A stretch of 64,000 bases of DNA from assembly GCF_004000765.1 (NCBI RefSeq), contig NZ_BILW01000014.1:62001-126000 (forward strand), in the 5' to 3' direction. The notes under the pieces are model-generated. The model had not been told where the DNA came from and searched no databases. It saw only the letters and a program-made list of their open reading frames with translations. Source of the stretch: Paenibacillus chondroitinus NBRC 15376 (GTDB lineage: Bacteria; Bacillota; Bacilli; Paenibacillales; NBRC-103111). Positions 36,098-43,300 of the stretch are shown piece by piece (position 1 is the stretch's first letter; every line of letters begins with the position of its first letter). Position numbers and translations under genes: made by a program.

Positions 36098-36571
36098 ATG
36101 AGTATGAAAGGCCGCCCAGTAAGACTGGATGCGATTGCCCATTGGATTTGGACCATTCTGTTTATGCTTCTGGCTCTTAGCGGCTTTCCTATGATGGGGG
36201 CCCGATTTGGCTGGATGTTTGGATACGATTTTGGGTTTGCTGATTTTGTTCATCGAATCGTAAGTGTACTTTTTATTGTTTGGGTTTTTCTTGCGCTGCT
36301 TTATGCGATTAAAGAGATGATGAAACGAAAACCAGAAAAAATTTCATGGCTACCTGTAGGGAAAAAGGGGTTTTCCAGATTCACATTCTTTGTAACGCTT
36401 TTGCTTATTTTCAGTGGGTTCTTACTTTGGTTTCATCCACTGATACCGTATCTATTTGGCACTTTTGGTTTTATGATTCACGAAATTGCGGCACTCGTTT
36501 CGATAGGGAGTATCGTATGGCACATTTACGTTAAACGCTATATTTTACAGGATATTGTGAAAAGAAAATGA
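36098..36571 (+). CDS. b-type cytochrome / formate-dehydrogenase gamma-like membrane protein
   Basis: 157 aa from ATG 36098 (AAAGGA upstream; GTG 36071 possible). Four TM helices carry His residues in haem-ligand positions: AIAHWIWTILF, DFVHRIVSVLF, WFHPLIPYL, FMIHEIAALV and IVWHIYVKRYI. The first and last match cytochrome b561/FdnI-type di-haem subunits that move electrons through the membrane. No dehydrogenase partner is nearby, so it may supply electrons to, or take them from, the metal-handling proteins around it. Confidence 0.75.
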   Translation: MSMKGRPVRLDAIAHWIWTILFMLLALSGFPMMGARFGWMFGYDFGFADFVHRIVSVLFIVWVFLALLYAIKEMMKRKPEKISWLPVGKKGFSRFTFFVTLLLIFSGFLLWFHPLIPYLFGTFGFMIHEIAALVSIGSIVWHIYVKRYILQDIVKRK

Positions 36572-36597
36572 TTTAAAAAAGGACAGGGGGGATACAC

Positions 36598-36897
36598 ATG
36601 CAGATAAATAAATGGTTTGTGTTGGCGGTTCGTTCCATCGCTGCACTACTATTGTTTATAGCGGCCGGAGTTATTATTTCCATACTGAATCCGGCGGTAA
36701 CCCCTGATCAACAGGAAAAATATTTGATGGGCATGATGAAGGCAATGATGAATACCTTGATGTGCCAGGCGAATGCATTGAGTAATGGCATCCACCATTT
36801 CTTGTTCATCTTTCTTACTTTGATGGTGCTCGTTTTAATCCCATTGAGTATAGGTATCGGGCTCTTTTTGCGGAAATCAAGGGTCAATTATTCATGA
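36598..36897 (+). CDS. Small Met-rich two-helix membrane protein
   Basis: 99 aa. TM ~8-30, external loop with EKYLMGMMKAMMNTLMCQAN and IHH at its end, TM ~64-86. The loop has five Met, one Cys and two His within ~35 residues. RBS AGGGGGG precedes ATG 36598, and the stop overlaps the next start (ATGA). It is one of a set of TM-Met-TM proteins in this operon. A thiol/thioether Cu(I) site is inferred. Confidence 0.65.
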   Translation: MQINKWFVLAVRSIAALLLFIAAGVIISILNPAVTPDQQEKYLMGMMKAMMNTLMCQANALSNGIHHFLFIFLTLMVLVLIPLSIGIGLFLRKSRVNYS

Positions 36898-37226
36898 AGA
36901 ATAATAGAAAAAGATTTTATCGACTGCTTTTCTCATTTATCATTTTGTTTGTTTTGGTTTCTCTATTGAGCTTATGGTTTAGCCAATCTCCTGACATGAT
37001 GAGTTCTGGGATGACCATGGGGATGGATATGATGAAGACAATGTTTTCGGGAATGACATGGTCGGATCTATTTACATCGATGGGTCAAATGATGGGTGAG
37101 ATGCAAGGAATGATGCCTTCAAATCCAATCATTACTGGGTTAAATATTGTCTTAACACTGTTGTTAATCATATTCACCTTATTATTAATAGGCGCTTCGA
37201 TTATTTTCGTTATGTTATGGAAATAA
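36894..37226 (+). CDS. Met-rich two-helix membrane protein
   Basis: 110 aa. TM ~9-28, external loop containing MMSSGMTMGMDMMKTMFSGM and MGQMMGEMQGMM (17 Met within about 50 residues), TM ~82-106. It overlaps the previous gene by 4 bp and ends the operon before a 140-bp spacer. The Met density is the highest in the block. No family name was recognised; a copper- or silver-binding surface protein is inferred. Confidence 0.72.
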   Translation: MKNNRKRFYRLLFSFIILFVLVSLLSLWFSQSPDMMSSGMTMGMDMMKTMFSGMTWSDLFTSMGQMMGEMQGMMPSNPIITGLNIVLTLLLIIFTLLLIGASIIFVMLWK

Positions 37227-37298
37227 AGGATTTAAGCGGATGAGATCATTGATGGAGGTGATCACGTGCTGGTAATTCTGTTGTATGAAATTTGCCTA

Positions 37299-37319
37299 TC
37301 TCCATAACCATTCCATATC
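37299..37319 (+). promoter_or_regulatory. 21-bp upstream motif, copy 1
   Basis: A 21-bp sequence starting TCTCCATAACCATTCCATAT is repeated exactly at 39135-39155. Both copies lie 47-70 bp before the start of a Met-rich paralogue (37366 and 39225), so they probably share a regulator. Confidence 0.6.
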
Positions 37320-37365
37320 CATGTATTAAGGTAATGATTAATTCCGTTTATTGAGGAGGGTTAGC

Positions 37366-37842
37366 ATGTTAAAGAATCATTGGGCCAAATTGGTTTTAAT
37401 CTCTCTGATTGGTATCTTAATGATAGGATTAGCGCAATTTGTTTTTCTAAGCATCTTCACACCTACCCAAGGTAATATGGGACAAGGCATGGCTAGTTCA
37501 GGAGGTATGGGAATGATGGGTTCAGGTGGTGGCATGGGTCAAGGTATGATGGGTATGGGTCAAGGCATGATGGGCAATATGGGTGGCGGCGGTATGGGTA
37601 TGGGAATGATGGGTTCGGGAGGAATGGGAGGCATGTCTTCCGGCGGTTCCTGGATGGGTTCGATGTTTAGTCTTATTTTCACTTTATTGATTATCGCAGC
37701 CGTGATTGGGTTATTTGCTGGTCTCATTGGATTTGCTTACAATTATGCGAAGAAAAATAATCTGCTGGCGAAGCTTCAAAATAAAGAAACGAAACAACAA
37801 ACAGAACTTGTCGTACAAAAAGAAGTCACCGTACTTGAGTAA
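37366..37842 (+). CDS. Met/Gly-rich TM-loop-TM membrane protein, paralogue 2
   Basis: 158 aa from ATG 37366 (GAGGAGGG upstream). TM ~8-28, then ~60 residues of MGQGMMGMGQGMMGNMGGGG-type repeats, TM ~105-128 and a tail of ~30 residues rich in Lys/Gln. It is paralogous over its full length to 39225-39737 and in its framing helices to 34706-35176. GMGQGMMG spacing gives dense thioether ligands. It is the first gene of a new unit with its own promoter motif. Confidence 0.8.
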   Translation: MLKNHWAKLVLISLIGILMIGLAQFVFLSIFTPTQGNMGQGMASSGGMGMMGSGGGMGQGMMGMGQGMMGNMGGGGMGMGMMGSGGMGGMSSGGSWMGSMFSLIFTLLIIAAVIGLFAGLIGFAYNYAKKNNLLAKLQNKETKQQTELVVQKEVTVLE

Positions 37843-37877
37843 TGCAAAAAATATTATACAAGGAGATTAACTTTATT

Positions 37878-38243
37878 ATGAAAAAATATCTGATGTCTAT
37901 GGTTGCTTTGTTACTCGTTGTTGGAGTTATTGCGGGTTGTTCTGCAAAAGGAGGTTCAAACGCAAGCTCTCAGGCGAAAGAAATTGTCATTACAGCGAAA
38001 AATATGACGTTTGAGCCGAACACCATTACGGTGGATAAGGGAACGAAAATCAAGTTAACTTTCAAAAACGAAGAAGATGCAACGAACAATCTCATGATTG
38101 AAGGTACAAATATTAAAATTGAGAATGTCGGAGCCAAACAACAAAAATCTAATGAATTTGTTGCGGATCGTCAAGGAGAATTTAAAATCACGACCAGTGA
38201 CACAGGTATGGGGAGCATGACTGGTAAGTTAATTGTAAAATAA
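37878..38243 (+). CDS. Cupredoxin-like lipoprotein without the usual copper ligands
   Basis: 121 aa from ATG 37878 (AAGGAG upstream). Lipoprotein signal with lipobox VIAGC, then a beta-sandwich cupredoxin domain: IVITAKNMTFEPNTITVDKG, TKIKLTFKNEEDATNN and GEFKIT. Blue copper proteins need His...Cys-x-His...Met; here the first His position is Asn (TNNLMIEG) and the Cys/His loop reads TSDTGMGSMTG. It may hold copper by Met instead, or have a structural role. It is the second gene of the 37366 unit and ends at a terminator. Confidence 0.75.
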   Translation: MKKYLMSMVALLLVVGVIAGCSAKGGSNASSQAKEIVITAKNMTFEPNTITVDKGTKIKLTFKNEEDATNNLMIEGTNIKIENVGAKQQKSNEFVADRQGEFKITTSDTGMGSMTGKLIVK

Positions 38244-38251
38244 TGATTTGA

Positions 38252-38289
38252 GGGTAGCATCCGAGCATGGGGATGCTACTTTTATTTTT
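38252..38289 (+). terminator. Rho-independent terminator
   Basis: GTAGCATCC pairs with GGATGCTAC around an 8-nt loop, followed by TTTTATTTTTG. Confidence 0.85.
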
Positions 38290-38391
38290 GTGACATAACA
38301 ATAACGAGATAATTTTCGAATATTTATAGGAATAAAAAAAAGAGGTCATATCCATACTATGGAATAACTACATCTGAGGAGGCTGAGCATC

Positions 38392-38556
38392 ATGTGTATG
38401 GGTGGTGCTGTACATGGATTTTCCCCTGCTAATATGTTTGGGATGTTCTTGTTCGCAGGAATAGTATTTGTATTTGGACTGGTTCTTTTAGCAGGGCTGT
38501 TTTATTTGGGTTGGCGTTTCGTTCGGAGTAATGAGAAACGAAATGTGAATCCTTAA
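38392..38556 (+). CDS. Small membrane protein with Met/Cys/His start
   Basis: 54 aa: MCMGGAVHGFSPANMFGMF, a TM helix (~16-40) and a basic tail RFVRSNEKRNVNP. Ribosome site TGAGGAGGC lies 8 bp before ATG 38392, and a clean terminator follows. The N-terminal M-C-M and His could hold a metal at the membrane face. No relatives recognised; size and signals nevertheless support a real gene. Confidence 0.6.
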   Translation: MCMGGAVHGFSPANMFGMFLFAGIVFVFGLVLLAGLFYLGWRFVRSNEKRNVNP

Positions 38557-38578
38557 TGGAAATTTGATATCTAACATG

Positions 38579-38609
38579 CTCCATCGGTGTTGAAGCGATG
38601 GAGTTTTTT
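38579..38609 (+). terminator. Rho-independent terminator
   Basis: CTCCATCG pairs with CGATGGAG around a 9-nt loop, followed by TTTTTTG. Confidence 0.88.
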
Positions 38610-38734
38610 GCCGCCTTCATCAATATTCCTAGGCGATTACTTCACCAATGTAATCGAATCGACTGAACTAATAACAGGACTATTATTATAGTTGTTGTCA
38701 AAAGCAAAGTAAGTATTGAAGACGGAGGACGTAA

Positions 38735-39058
38735 ATGATGGTAAAGACCGTGTGGGGGAGAATATTCAATGCTGTCTTTTGGGCTTTGATCATGGGTTTA
38801 ATCATCTACGGTATTCTTTCATACATCAGCATGAGTTTGAGATCCATGTATCACATGTTCGGCTTGGTGGCCAATCAGGTGTTTTGGCTTATCATCATTA
38901 CTCTAGTAGTGTTTATCGTGTTTAGAATGATGGTGAGACGGATTAAAATGAAAAAAGATGATCCTCCGATTCAGATTTTGAGGGAGAGATTTGCACGAGG
39001 GGAAATTAGCGATGAAGAATTTAAGCAAAAAACCAAATTGGTAAGAAGAAAATATTGA
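38735..39058 (+). CDS. SHOCT-domain two-helix membrane protein
   Basis: 107 aa from ATG 38735 (GGAGGAC upstream). TM ~10-30, a loop with SMSLRSMYHMF, TM ~43-62, then a SHOCT domain DDPPIQILRERFARGEISDE followed by EFKQKTKLV. It matches the SHOCT segments at 18185, 40368 and 40729. SHOCT proteins often accompany transporter or envelope genes; here it stands as a single-gene unit inside the Met-rich block. Confidence 0.78.
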   Translation: MMVKTVWGRIFNAVFWALIMGLIIYGILSYISMSLRSMYHMFGLVANQVFWLIIITLVVFIVFRMMVRRIKMKKDDPPIQILRERFARGEISDEEFKQKTKLVRRKY

Positions 39059-39134
39059 CTAGACATCGAGGTTGCACGGAAGCAGTTCTCGGAACAAAGG
39101 GGGGAGCCCAGTCACAATAGCTATGATTTTATGT

Positions 39135-39155
39135 TCTCCATAACCATTCCATATC
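39135..39155 (+). promoter_or_regulatory. 21-bp upstream motif, copy 2
   Basis: Exact second copy of the 21-bp sequence at 37299-37319, again upstream of a Met/Gly-rich paralogue; TATGTTA follows within 10 bp in this copy. Confidence 0.6.
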
Positions 39156-39224
39156 ACTATGTTACTGTTAAACTAAGATCAAGATTAAAACTGATCCAAA
39201 TACAAAAATAAGAGGTGTTTCGTT

Positions 39225-39737
39225 ATGTTGAAAAATCGTTGGGTACTATTATCGTTGTTCTCGTTGCTTGGACTTTTGGCAATTGGGCTTGTACAGTTTA
39301 TTTTCCAAGGTAACTTTGTACCCAATTCAAGTCAAGGTATGGTCGGCTCGGGAATGGGGCAAGGGATGATGGGTGGAGGAAGAGGCATGGGCCAAGGGAT
39401 GATGAGTATGGGCCAAGGTATGATAGGCTCGGGAATGGGGCAAGGGATGATGGGCACAGGAAGAGGCATGGGTCAGGGGATGATGGGAACAGGGATGGGA
39501 ATGGGTCAAGGTATGTTCGGTGGTGGCATGATGGGATCAAGCTTGGGAACGACTTCAGGTTCCGGGCTCGGTTCGCTTTTTAGCATTATTTTTACACTGT
39601 TGATCATAGCGGCTGTAATTGCGTTGTTTGTTGGATTAATTGGGCTGATTTATAGTTATGTGAAGAGGGATTCCAATATAAAAAAGCAATTCAAAGAAGT
39701 GGTTGAAGTTAAAGAAAATGAAGTAACAGTACTGTAG
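39225..39737 (+). CDS. Met/Gly-rich TM-loop-TM membrane protein, paralogue 3
   Basis: 170 aa. Start MLKNRWVLLSLFSLLGLLAI as in paralogue 2, external low-complexity region with repeated GMGQGMMG, GRGMGQGMM and GMGMGQGMF, a second TM (~119-143) and a charged tail ending VKENEVTVL, close to the KEVTVLE end of paralogue 2. The shared tail suggests a common cytoplasmic partner. It is controlled from the 21-bp motif at 39135 and followed by a terminator. Confidence 0.8.
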   Translation: MLKNRWVLLSLFSLLGLLAIGLVQFIFQGNFVPNSSQGMVGSGMGQGMMGGGRGMGQGMMSMGQGMIGSGMGQGMMGTGRGMGQGMMGTGMGMGQGMFGGGMMGSSLGTTSGSGLGSLFSIIFTLLIIAAVIALFVGLIGLIYSYVKRDSNIKKQFKEVVEVKENEVTVL

Positions 39738-39774
39738 TTCAGTGATAGTGCTGATTATCCATAAACACAAGAAG

Positions 39775-39822
39775 ATCGCCTTACACCTATCCATTCATGG
39801 ATACATTGTAAGGCGATTTTTG
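39775..39822. terminator. Bidirectional terminator between converging genes
   Basis: ATCGCCTTACA pairs with TGTAAGGCGAT across a 21-nt loop, followed by TTTTTG. It lies between the plus-strand Met-rich gene and the minus-strand copper-storage gene. Confidence 0.8.
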
Positions 39823-39843
39823 TTTAAGCCATATCCTAAATTA

Positions 39844-40191
39844 TTAAGCAGCCATTCTACGACATTCGTCAGCACATTTACGGCATTCGTCAGCGCATTG
39901 CTTGCAATGAGTGTCTTGGAACTTAGCACATTCAGTAGCGCAAGCATCACAGATTGTTGCACAAAGGTTGCAGATTTCCTTGGCGTAATTGCTATTACGG
40001 GACATAAATTGAGCGGATAAAGCACAAATGTCAATACAATCCCGGAGTAGATTAATACAATTTACTCTTGCCTGGACATCCGGTTCTTTCAAGCATGAGG
40101 AAAGACATTCTTCACAGGCTTGTACACATTTGTTACAAGCATCGATACATGTTTGATGTTGCTGCATAGTTGAATTTACAACTGTTGACAT
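39844..40191 (-). CDS. Four-helix-bundle copper storage protein (Csp-like)
   Basis: 115 aa with 19 cysteines spaced as C-x3-C/C-x2-C along amphipathic helices (CIDACNKCVQACEECLSSC, CNLCATICDACATECAK). This is the pattern of Csp3-type bundles, which hold many Cu(I) ions through Cys lining the core. No signal peptide, so it acts in the cytoplasm. Start at ATG 40191 after AAGGAGG. A second copy lies at 49968-50297. It should buffer cytosolic Cu(I). Confidence 0.9.
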   Translation of the reverse strand: MSTVVNSTMQQHQTCIDACNKCVQACEECLSSCLKEPDVQARVNCINLLRDCIDICALSAQFMSRNSNYAKEICNLCATICDACATECAKFQDTHCKQCADECRKCADECRRMAA

Positions 40192-40367
40192 TGATAATTT
40201 CCTCCTTGAAGTGTGTGGTTTTCATTAAGGTAACCCAAAGTATTGTTTGCATTTTTTCAATTTATTATGTGTCAAATCCTTAGTTTAATTAGCTAATAAA
40301 TCAAATTTAACTTTGAAGGAATGATTATGTGAAAAATGAAAATCCTATAAATATAGGAGGATGTTAT

Positions 40368-40616
40368 ATGATGAATGGATCAATGATGGATGGTTCTATG
40401 ATGGCAATGATGTGTATCATGATGGGGCTCGGTTTGCTTATTTTTGTTATTGTCGTCGGAATTGTCGTTTATGTGGTAACCCGATTGTTGATGAAAAAGA
40501 GCAGAGTTGAGGATCGCCCTCTAATGATATTAAAAGAACGTTATGTAAAAGGTGAAATTAACGATGAAGAGTATAAACAAAAATGCAAATTATTACTCGA
40601 TATAGGTCTTAGATAA
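40368..40616 (+). CDS. Met-rich SHOCT membrane protein
   Basis: 82 aa from ATG 40368 (AGGAGG 9 bp upstream). It joins both themes of the region: an N-terminal MMNGSMMDGSMMAMMCIMMG, a TM helix (~17-42), then a SHOCT domain DRPLMILKERYVKGEINDEE followed by YKQKCKLLL. One Cys lies in each half. It is divergent from the copper-storage gene across a 176-bp spacer. Metal binding at the outer face is inferred. Confidence 0.75.
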   Translation: MMNGSMMDGSMMAMMCIMMGLGLLIFVIVVGIVVYVVTRLLMKKSRVEDRPLMILKERYVKGEINDEEYKQKCKLLLDIGLR

Positions 40617-40728
40617 CACATTATTATTGGGTCTATAGGACTTCATAAAATACAGACGGAATCTTCACTGTTTTATCAAATCCTTATGGTAGGATAAACG
40701 TAAGTCCAAATTTGAGGAGGAGATTCAA

Positions 40729-40890
40729 ATGGGATGTTGCGGACCATCGAACAATAAAAAACAACAAGTCGTTCAAAATAATGATGCAGATAATCAATTA
40801 AGTCCGATTGATTTGTTGAAAATTCGTTTAGCACGTGGGGAAATCACGGTCGAGGAATATGTGGAAACAAAGGCCGTTTTAGAAGAATAA
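40729..40890 (+). CDS. Small soluble SHOCT protein with MGCCGP start
   Basis: 53 aa: MGCCGPSNNKKQQ, a polar linker, then SHOCT motif SPIDLLKIRLARGEITVEEY. No TM segment. The vicinal Cys pair followed by Gly-Pro is a plausible Cu(I)/soft-metal thiol site. GAGGAGGAG lies 8 bp before ATG 40729. The SHOCT domain matches the three membrane SHOCT proteins in the window and may let it join them. Confidence 0.7.
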   Translation: MGCCGPSNNKKQQVVQNNDADNQLSPIDLLKIRLARGEITVEEYVETKAVLEE

Positions 40891-41020
40891 TATTACATGA
40901 ATGTGCCAGCGCTAGGATCAATTGGTAAAACAAGCGGGATTCAAAGTGACCTCAATAAACCGATATTACAAGGATATTTTTCTTGTCATTGAAGCGAACA
41001 ATAAAAAACAATCATTCTTC

Positions 41021-41062
41021 TAACTTTCTTCAAACTTTTATCACATTATTTCGGTATACTGG
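41021..41062 (+). promoter_or_regulatory. Regulator motif, diverged copy 3
   Basis: TAACTTTCTTCAAACTTTTA followed 20 bp later by TATACT resembles the 43-bp copies at 30272 and 31461 in order and spacing. It lies 30 bp before the gene at 41092. Confidence 0.5.
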
Positions 41063-41091
41063 ACTTATCTTAATGAATGGAGGAATGAACA

Positions 41092-41370
41092 ATGGAATGG
41101 TTGAAAATATTGCCTCTATTAGCTTGTCCATTAATGATGATCTTTTGTATGAAGGGAATGTTTACTGGTCATAAGCATACTGATGGAAAAGAGAATACAA
41201 ATGGTCTGGCGAGTGTTTCAGCTCAAGAATTGCAGTCCCTTCAAATCAAAATGGCAGACTTAATCGAGCAAAATCATCATTTATCTAAGGAAGTTCACTC
41301 CTTGAAACAATCTCAAACGACAAAAGAGTCGAACAACATAAAAGAAAACTCTGTCAATGTCGTGAATTAA
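41092..41370 (+). CDS. DUF2933-like small membrane protein
   Basis: 92 aa. N-terminal TM with the DUF2933 signature LPLLACPLMMIFCMKGMF, followed by a His/Lys-rich linker (TGHKHTDGKEN) and a coiled coil (LQIKMADLIEQNHHLSKEVH). DUF2933 proteins are common beside copper genes in Gram-positives. Start ATG 41092 follows GGAGGAA. The C-P-x-M-M and C-M-x-G-M in the helix could carry Cu(I) across or at the membrane. Confidence 0.72.
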   Translation: MEWLKILPLLACPLMMIFCMKGMFTGHKHTDGKENTNGLASVSAQELQSLQIKMADLIEQNHHLSKEVHSLKQSQTTKESNNIKENSVNVVN

Positions 41371-41391
41371 ACTATGGTTTATTGACAATAA

Positions 41392-41431
41392 AAAAGTGAG
41401 CGAGGTCAAAATGATCGCTCATCTTTTTATT
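41392..41431. terminator. Bidirectional terminator
   Basis: TGAGCGA pairs with TCGCTCA across 11 nt; A-rich before and CTTTTTATTTT after allow use by both converging genes. Confidence 0.82.
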
Positions 41432-41477
41432 TTATTCAAATTTGGAGATACCTTTGCAGATGTCAGCCAAGGTATTT

Positions 41478-42656
41478 CTATTTTGTATATTTAACAAGCA
41501 CCATTAAACCACCTGGTTCTACGTCTGCATTCGTGGTGTGATGAAGCTCATGGCAATGGAAAAGCCATTCCCCAGGATTATCGGCAATGAAATCAATGTC
41601 ATAGGTTTCACCAGGATTTACTGTAACCGTATTGACGACTTGAGGAGTAGTCAAGGGATGTCCATCTTTGGCAATAATCCTAAAATCGTGTCCGTGCAAA
41701 TGCATGGGGTGAATTCCGTTACTAATATTTGCTAATCGAATTCGAACAGTTTCACCATTCTTGACTTCAATAGGACTCGTATCAGGGAAAGATTTTCCAT
41801 TGATCGTCCAATAATTATAATCCATCCCCATGACTGTGCTTCCGGCTTTATTATCTGGGGTTGCTGAAGGCATATTCATACCGGCATGGGGATCAGGTGA
41901 AGACTTGTTCTCCTCCAAGCCATGCTCCATTAAGCTGCGAATATCTCCTTTCTTTTTGATACCTATAGCAGATCCCTTTGACATACCGGAAATAGAGTCG
42001 TTCTGTCCTTGTTTATTCTGTCCTCCGGCTTGATTCGGAATGTTCCAACCTCCGAACATCATGGTATACTCCTTATCGTGTTTAAGCTCACCAGGATTTT
42101 GAGGGTCGATAACAAGTAAACCGTATAATCCTTTGTCAATTTGTTCAATGCTGTTAAAGTGAGAGTGATACATGTAAGTGCCCGCGTGGTTTGCAAGGAA
42201 CTCGTATGTAAACGTTTCTCCAGGCTTAATTGCATGCTGTGTGAAAGAGGGAACTCCGTCCATTAAGTTGGGAACATGTAGTCCATGCCAATGTATCGAA
42301 GTCTCTTCCGTAAGACTGTTTTTTAAAATAACACGAATAGTGTCACCCTCCTTGGCACGAATCGTAGGGCCTGGGACTGTGCCATTAAAGGTATATGCGT
42401 TCGTTTCCACTCCTGAGACCAATTGCCAACTTGCTTCTTTAGCCTCAAGTTTAAATTCGCGGACTTGATTTGTAGGTGTTATTGTGTCCGTTTCATTCAA
42501 TGCGGGTAGTTTTCTTAGTTTTGTTGTTGTGAGAATGGACTCAGGTGCTACTGCCTGTTGTTTCACTGGAGTACCTTGTTTATTAACGGCATTACAGCTA
42601 ACCAGCATAGTGAGTGAGACAATTAGACCTATAGTAGTAGGGAATCTTGGTACCAT
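41478..42656 (-). CDS. Multicopper oxidase lipoprotein (laccase/CueO-type)
   Basis: 392 aa. Lipoprotein signal with lipobox MLVSC, then two to three cupredoxin domains with all four copper motifs: SIHWHGLHVP, YMYHSHFNS, HPMHLHGHDF and WLFHCHELHH. Between domains lies a Met/His-rich linker (HAGMNMPS). Such enzymes oxidise Cu(I) to the less toxic Cu(II) outside the cell using O2. Start 42656 has GAGGAGG upstream. The relic at 15535-15617 is a piece of a close homologue. Confidence 0.93.
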   Translation of the reverse strand: MVPRFPTTIGLIVSLTMLVSCNAVNKQGTPVKQQAVAPESILTTTKLRKLPALNETDTITPTNQVREFKLEAKEASWQLVSGVETNAYTFNGTVPGPTIRAKEGDTIRVILKNSLTEETSIHWHGLHVPNLMDGVPSFTQHAIKPGETFTYEFLANHAGTYMYHSHFNSIEQIDKGLYGLLVIDPQNPGELKHDKEYTMMFGGWNIPNQAGGQNKQGQNDSISGMSKGSAIGIKKKGDIRSLMEHGLEENKSSPDPHAGMNMPSATPDNKAGSTVMGMDYNYWTINGKSFPDTSPIEVKNGETVRIRLANISNGIHPMHLHGHDFRIIAKDGHPLTTPQVVNTVTVNPGETYDIDFIADNPGEWLFHCHELHHTTNADVEPGGLMVLVKYTK

Positions 42657-42765
42657 TTTCGAAACCTCCTCTTTGTATAGTGGTAGTATTTTGAAATAAA
42701 GAGGAAGTTATACAAGTGATTTTATACCTGGGATGTGATGTGCAATGGTTGATGTTTTATGATAC

Positions 42766-42780
42766 ACTACGATATGTAGT
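42766..42780 (+). promoter_or_regulatory. BlaI/MecI-type operator 1
   Basis: ACTACGATATGTAGT overlaps the end of a TATGAT -10 box (42758-42763) in the promoter of the rhodanese gene. It matches the ACTAC-N5-GTAGT dyads at 48272, 48806 and 63925. Confidence 0.75.
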
Positions 42781-42812
42781 ATTTAAATATTTTGTACATT
42801 TGGGGGAGATGC

Positions 42813-43232
42813 ATGTTGTTAAAATTTAAACCTTTTGTTATAACTCTTCTCGCCGCGTTGCTCGGAATAATATTGTATAACATTTATAACGGTTGGGATC
42901 AAAGCCAAGGACAGCCTCCGACATTGCAACTAGTGGACACGAATCAACTAACATTAATGATGGTAAAAAATGATGATTTGACTATCGTTGATTTGCGCGA
43001 ACCAGAACTTTTTGAAGAAAGTAGGATTCCCGGTGCCATCAATATTCCATTCACAGATATACAAGCCCGATATAAAGAGCTTTCTAAGTCCCGAAAAATA
43101 GTATTTGTATGTCATACAGGACGTATGGGCAAGGAAAGTGGGAACTTATTACTTCAAAATGGCTATATGCGGGTATATAATTTGGACGGTGGAATTGCTA
43201 AGTGGTCTGGTAAACTAGCTCGCTCACAATAA
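42813..43232 (+). CDS. Membrane-anchored rhodanese-like sulfurtransferase
   Basis: 139 aa from ATG 42813 (GGGGGAG upstream). One N-terminal TM helix (~6-24), then a rhodanese domain: LTIVDLREPELFEESRIPGA, IVFVCHTGRMGKESG with catalytic Cys, and YNLDGGIAKWSG. The active-site loop CHTGRMGK is of rhodanese length. The domain faces outside by the positive-inside rule. It moves or protects reactive sulfur, useful beside thiophilic metals. Likely repressed by a BlaI protein through operator 1. Confidence 0.88.
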   Translation: MLLKFKPFVITLLAALLGIILYNIYNGWDQSQGQPPTLQLVDTNQLTLMMVKNDDLTIVDLREPELFEESRIPGAINIPFTDIQARYKELSKSRKIVFVCHTGRMGKESGNLLLQNGYMRVYNLDGGIAKWSGKLARSQ

Positions 43233-43300
43233 GTCCTTGATAAGCATTGCAGTAGGTCCGCTTTTACAGAACAATGGGGAGAGCAGGTAGAAATGATGTG

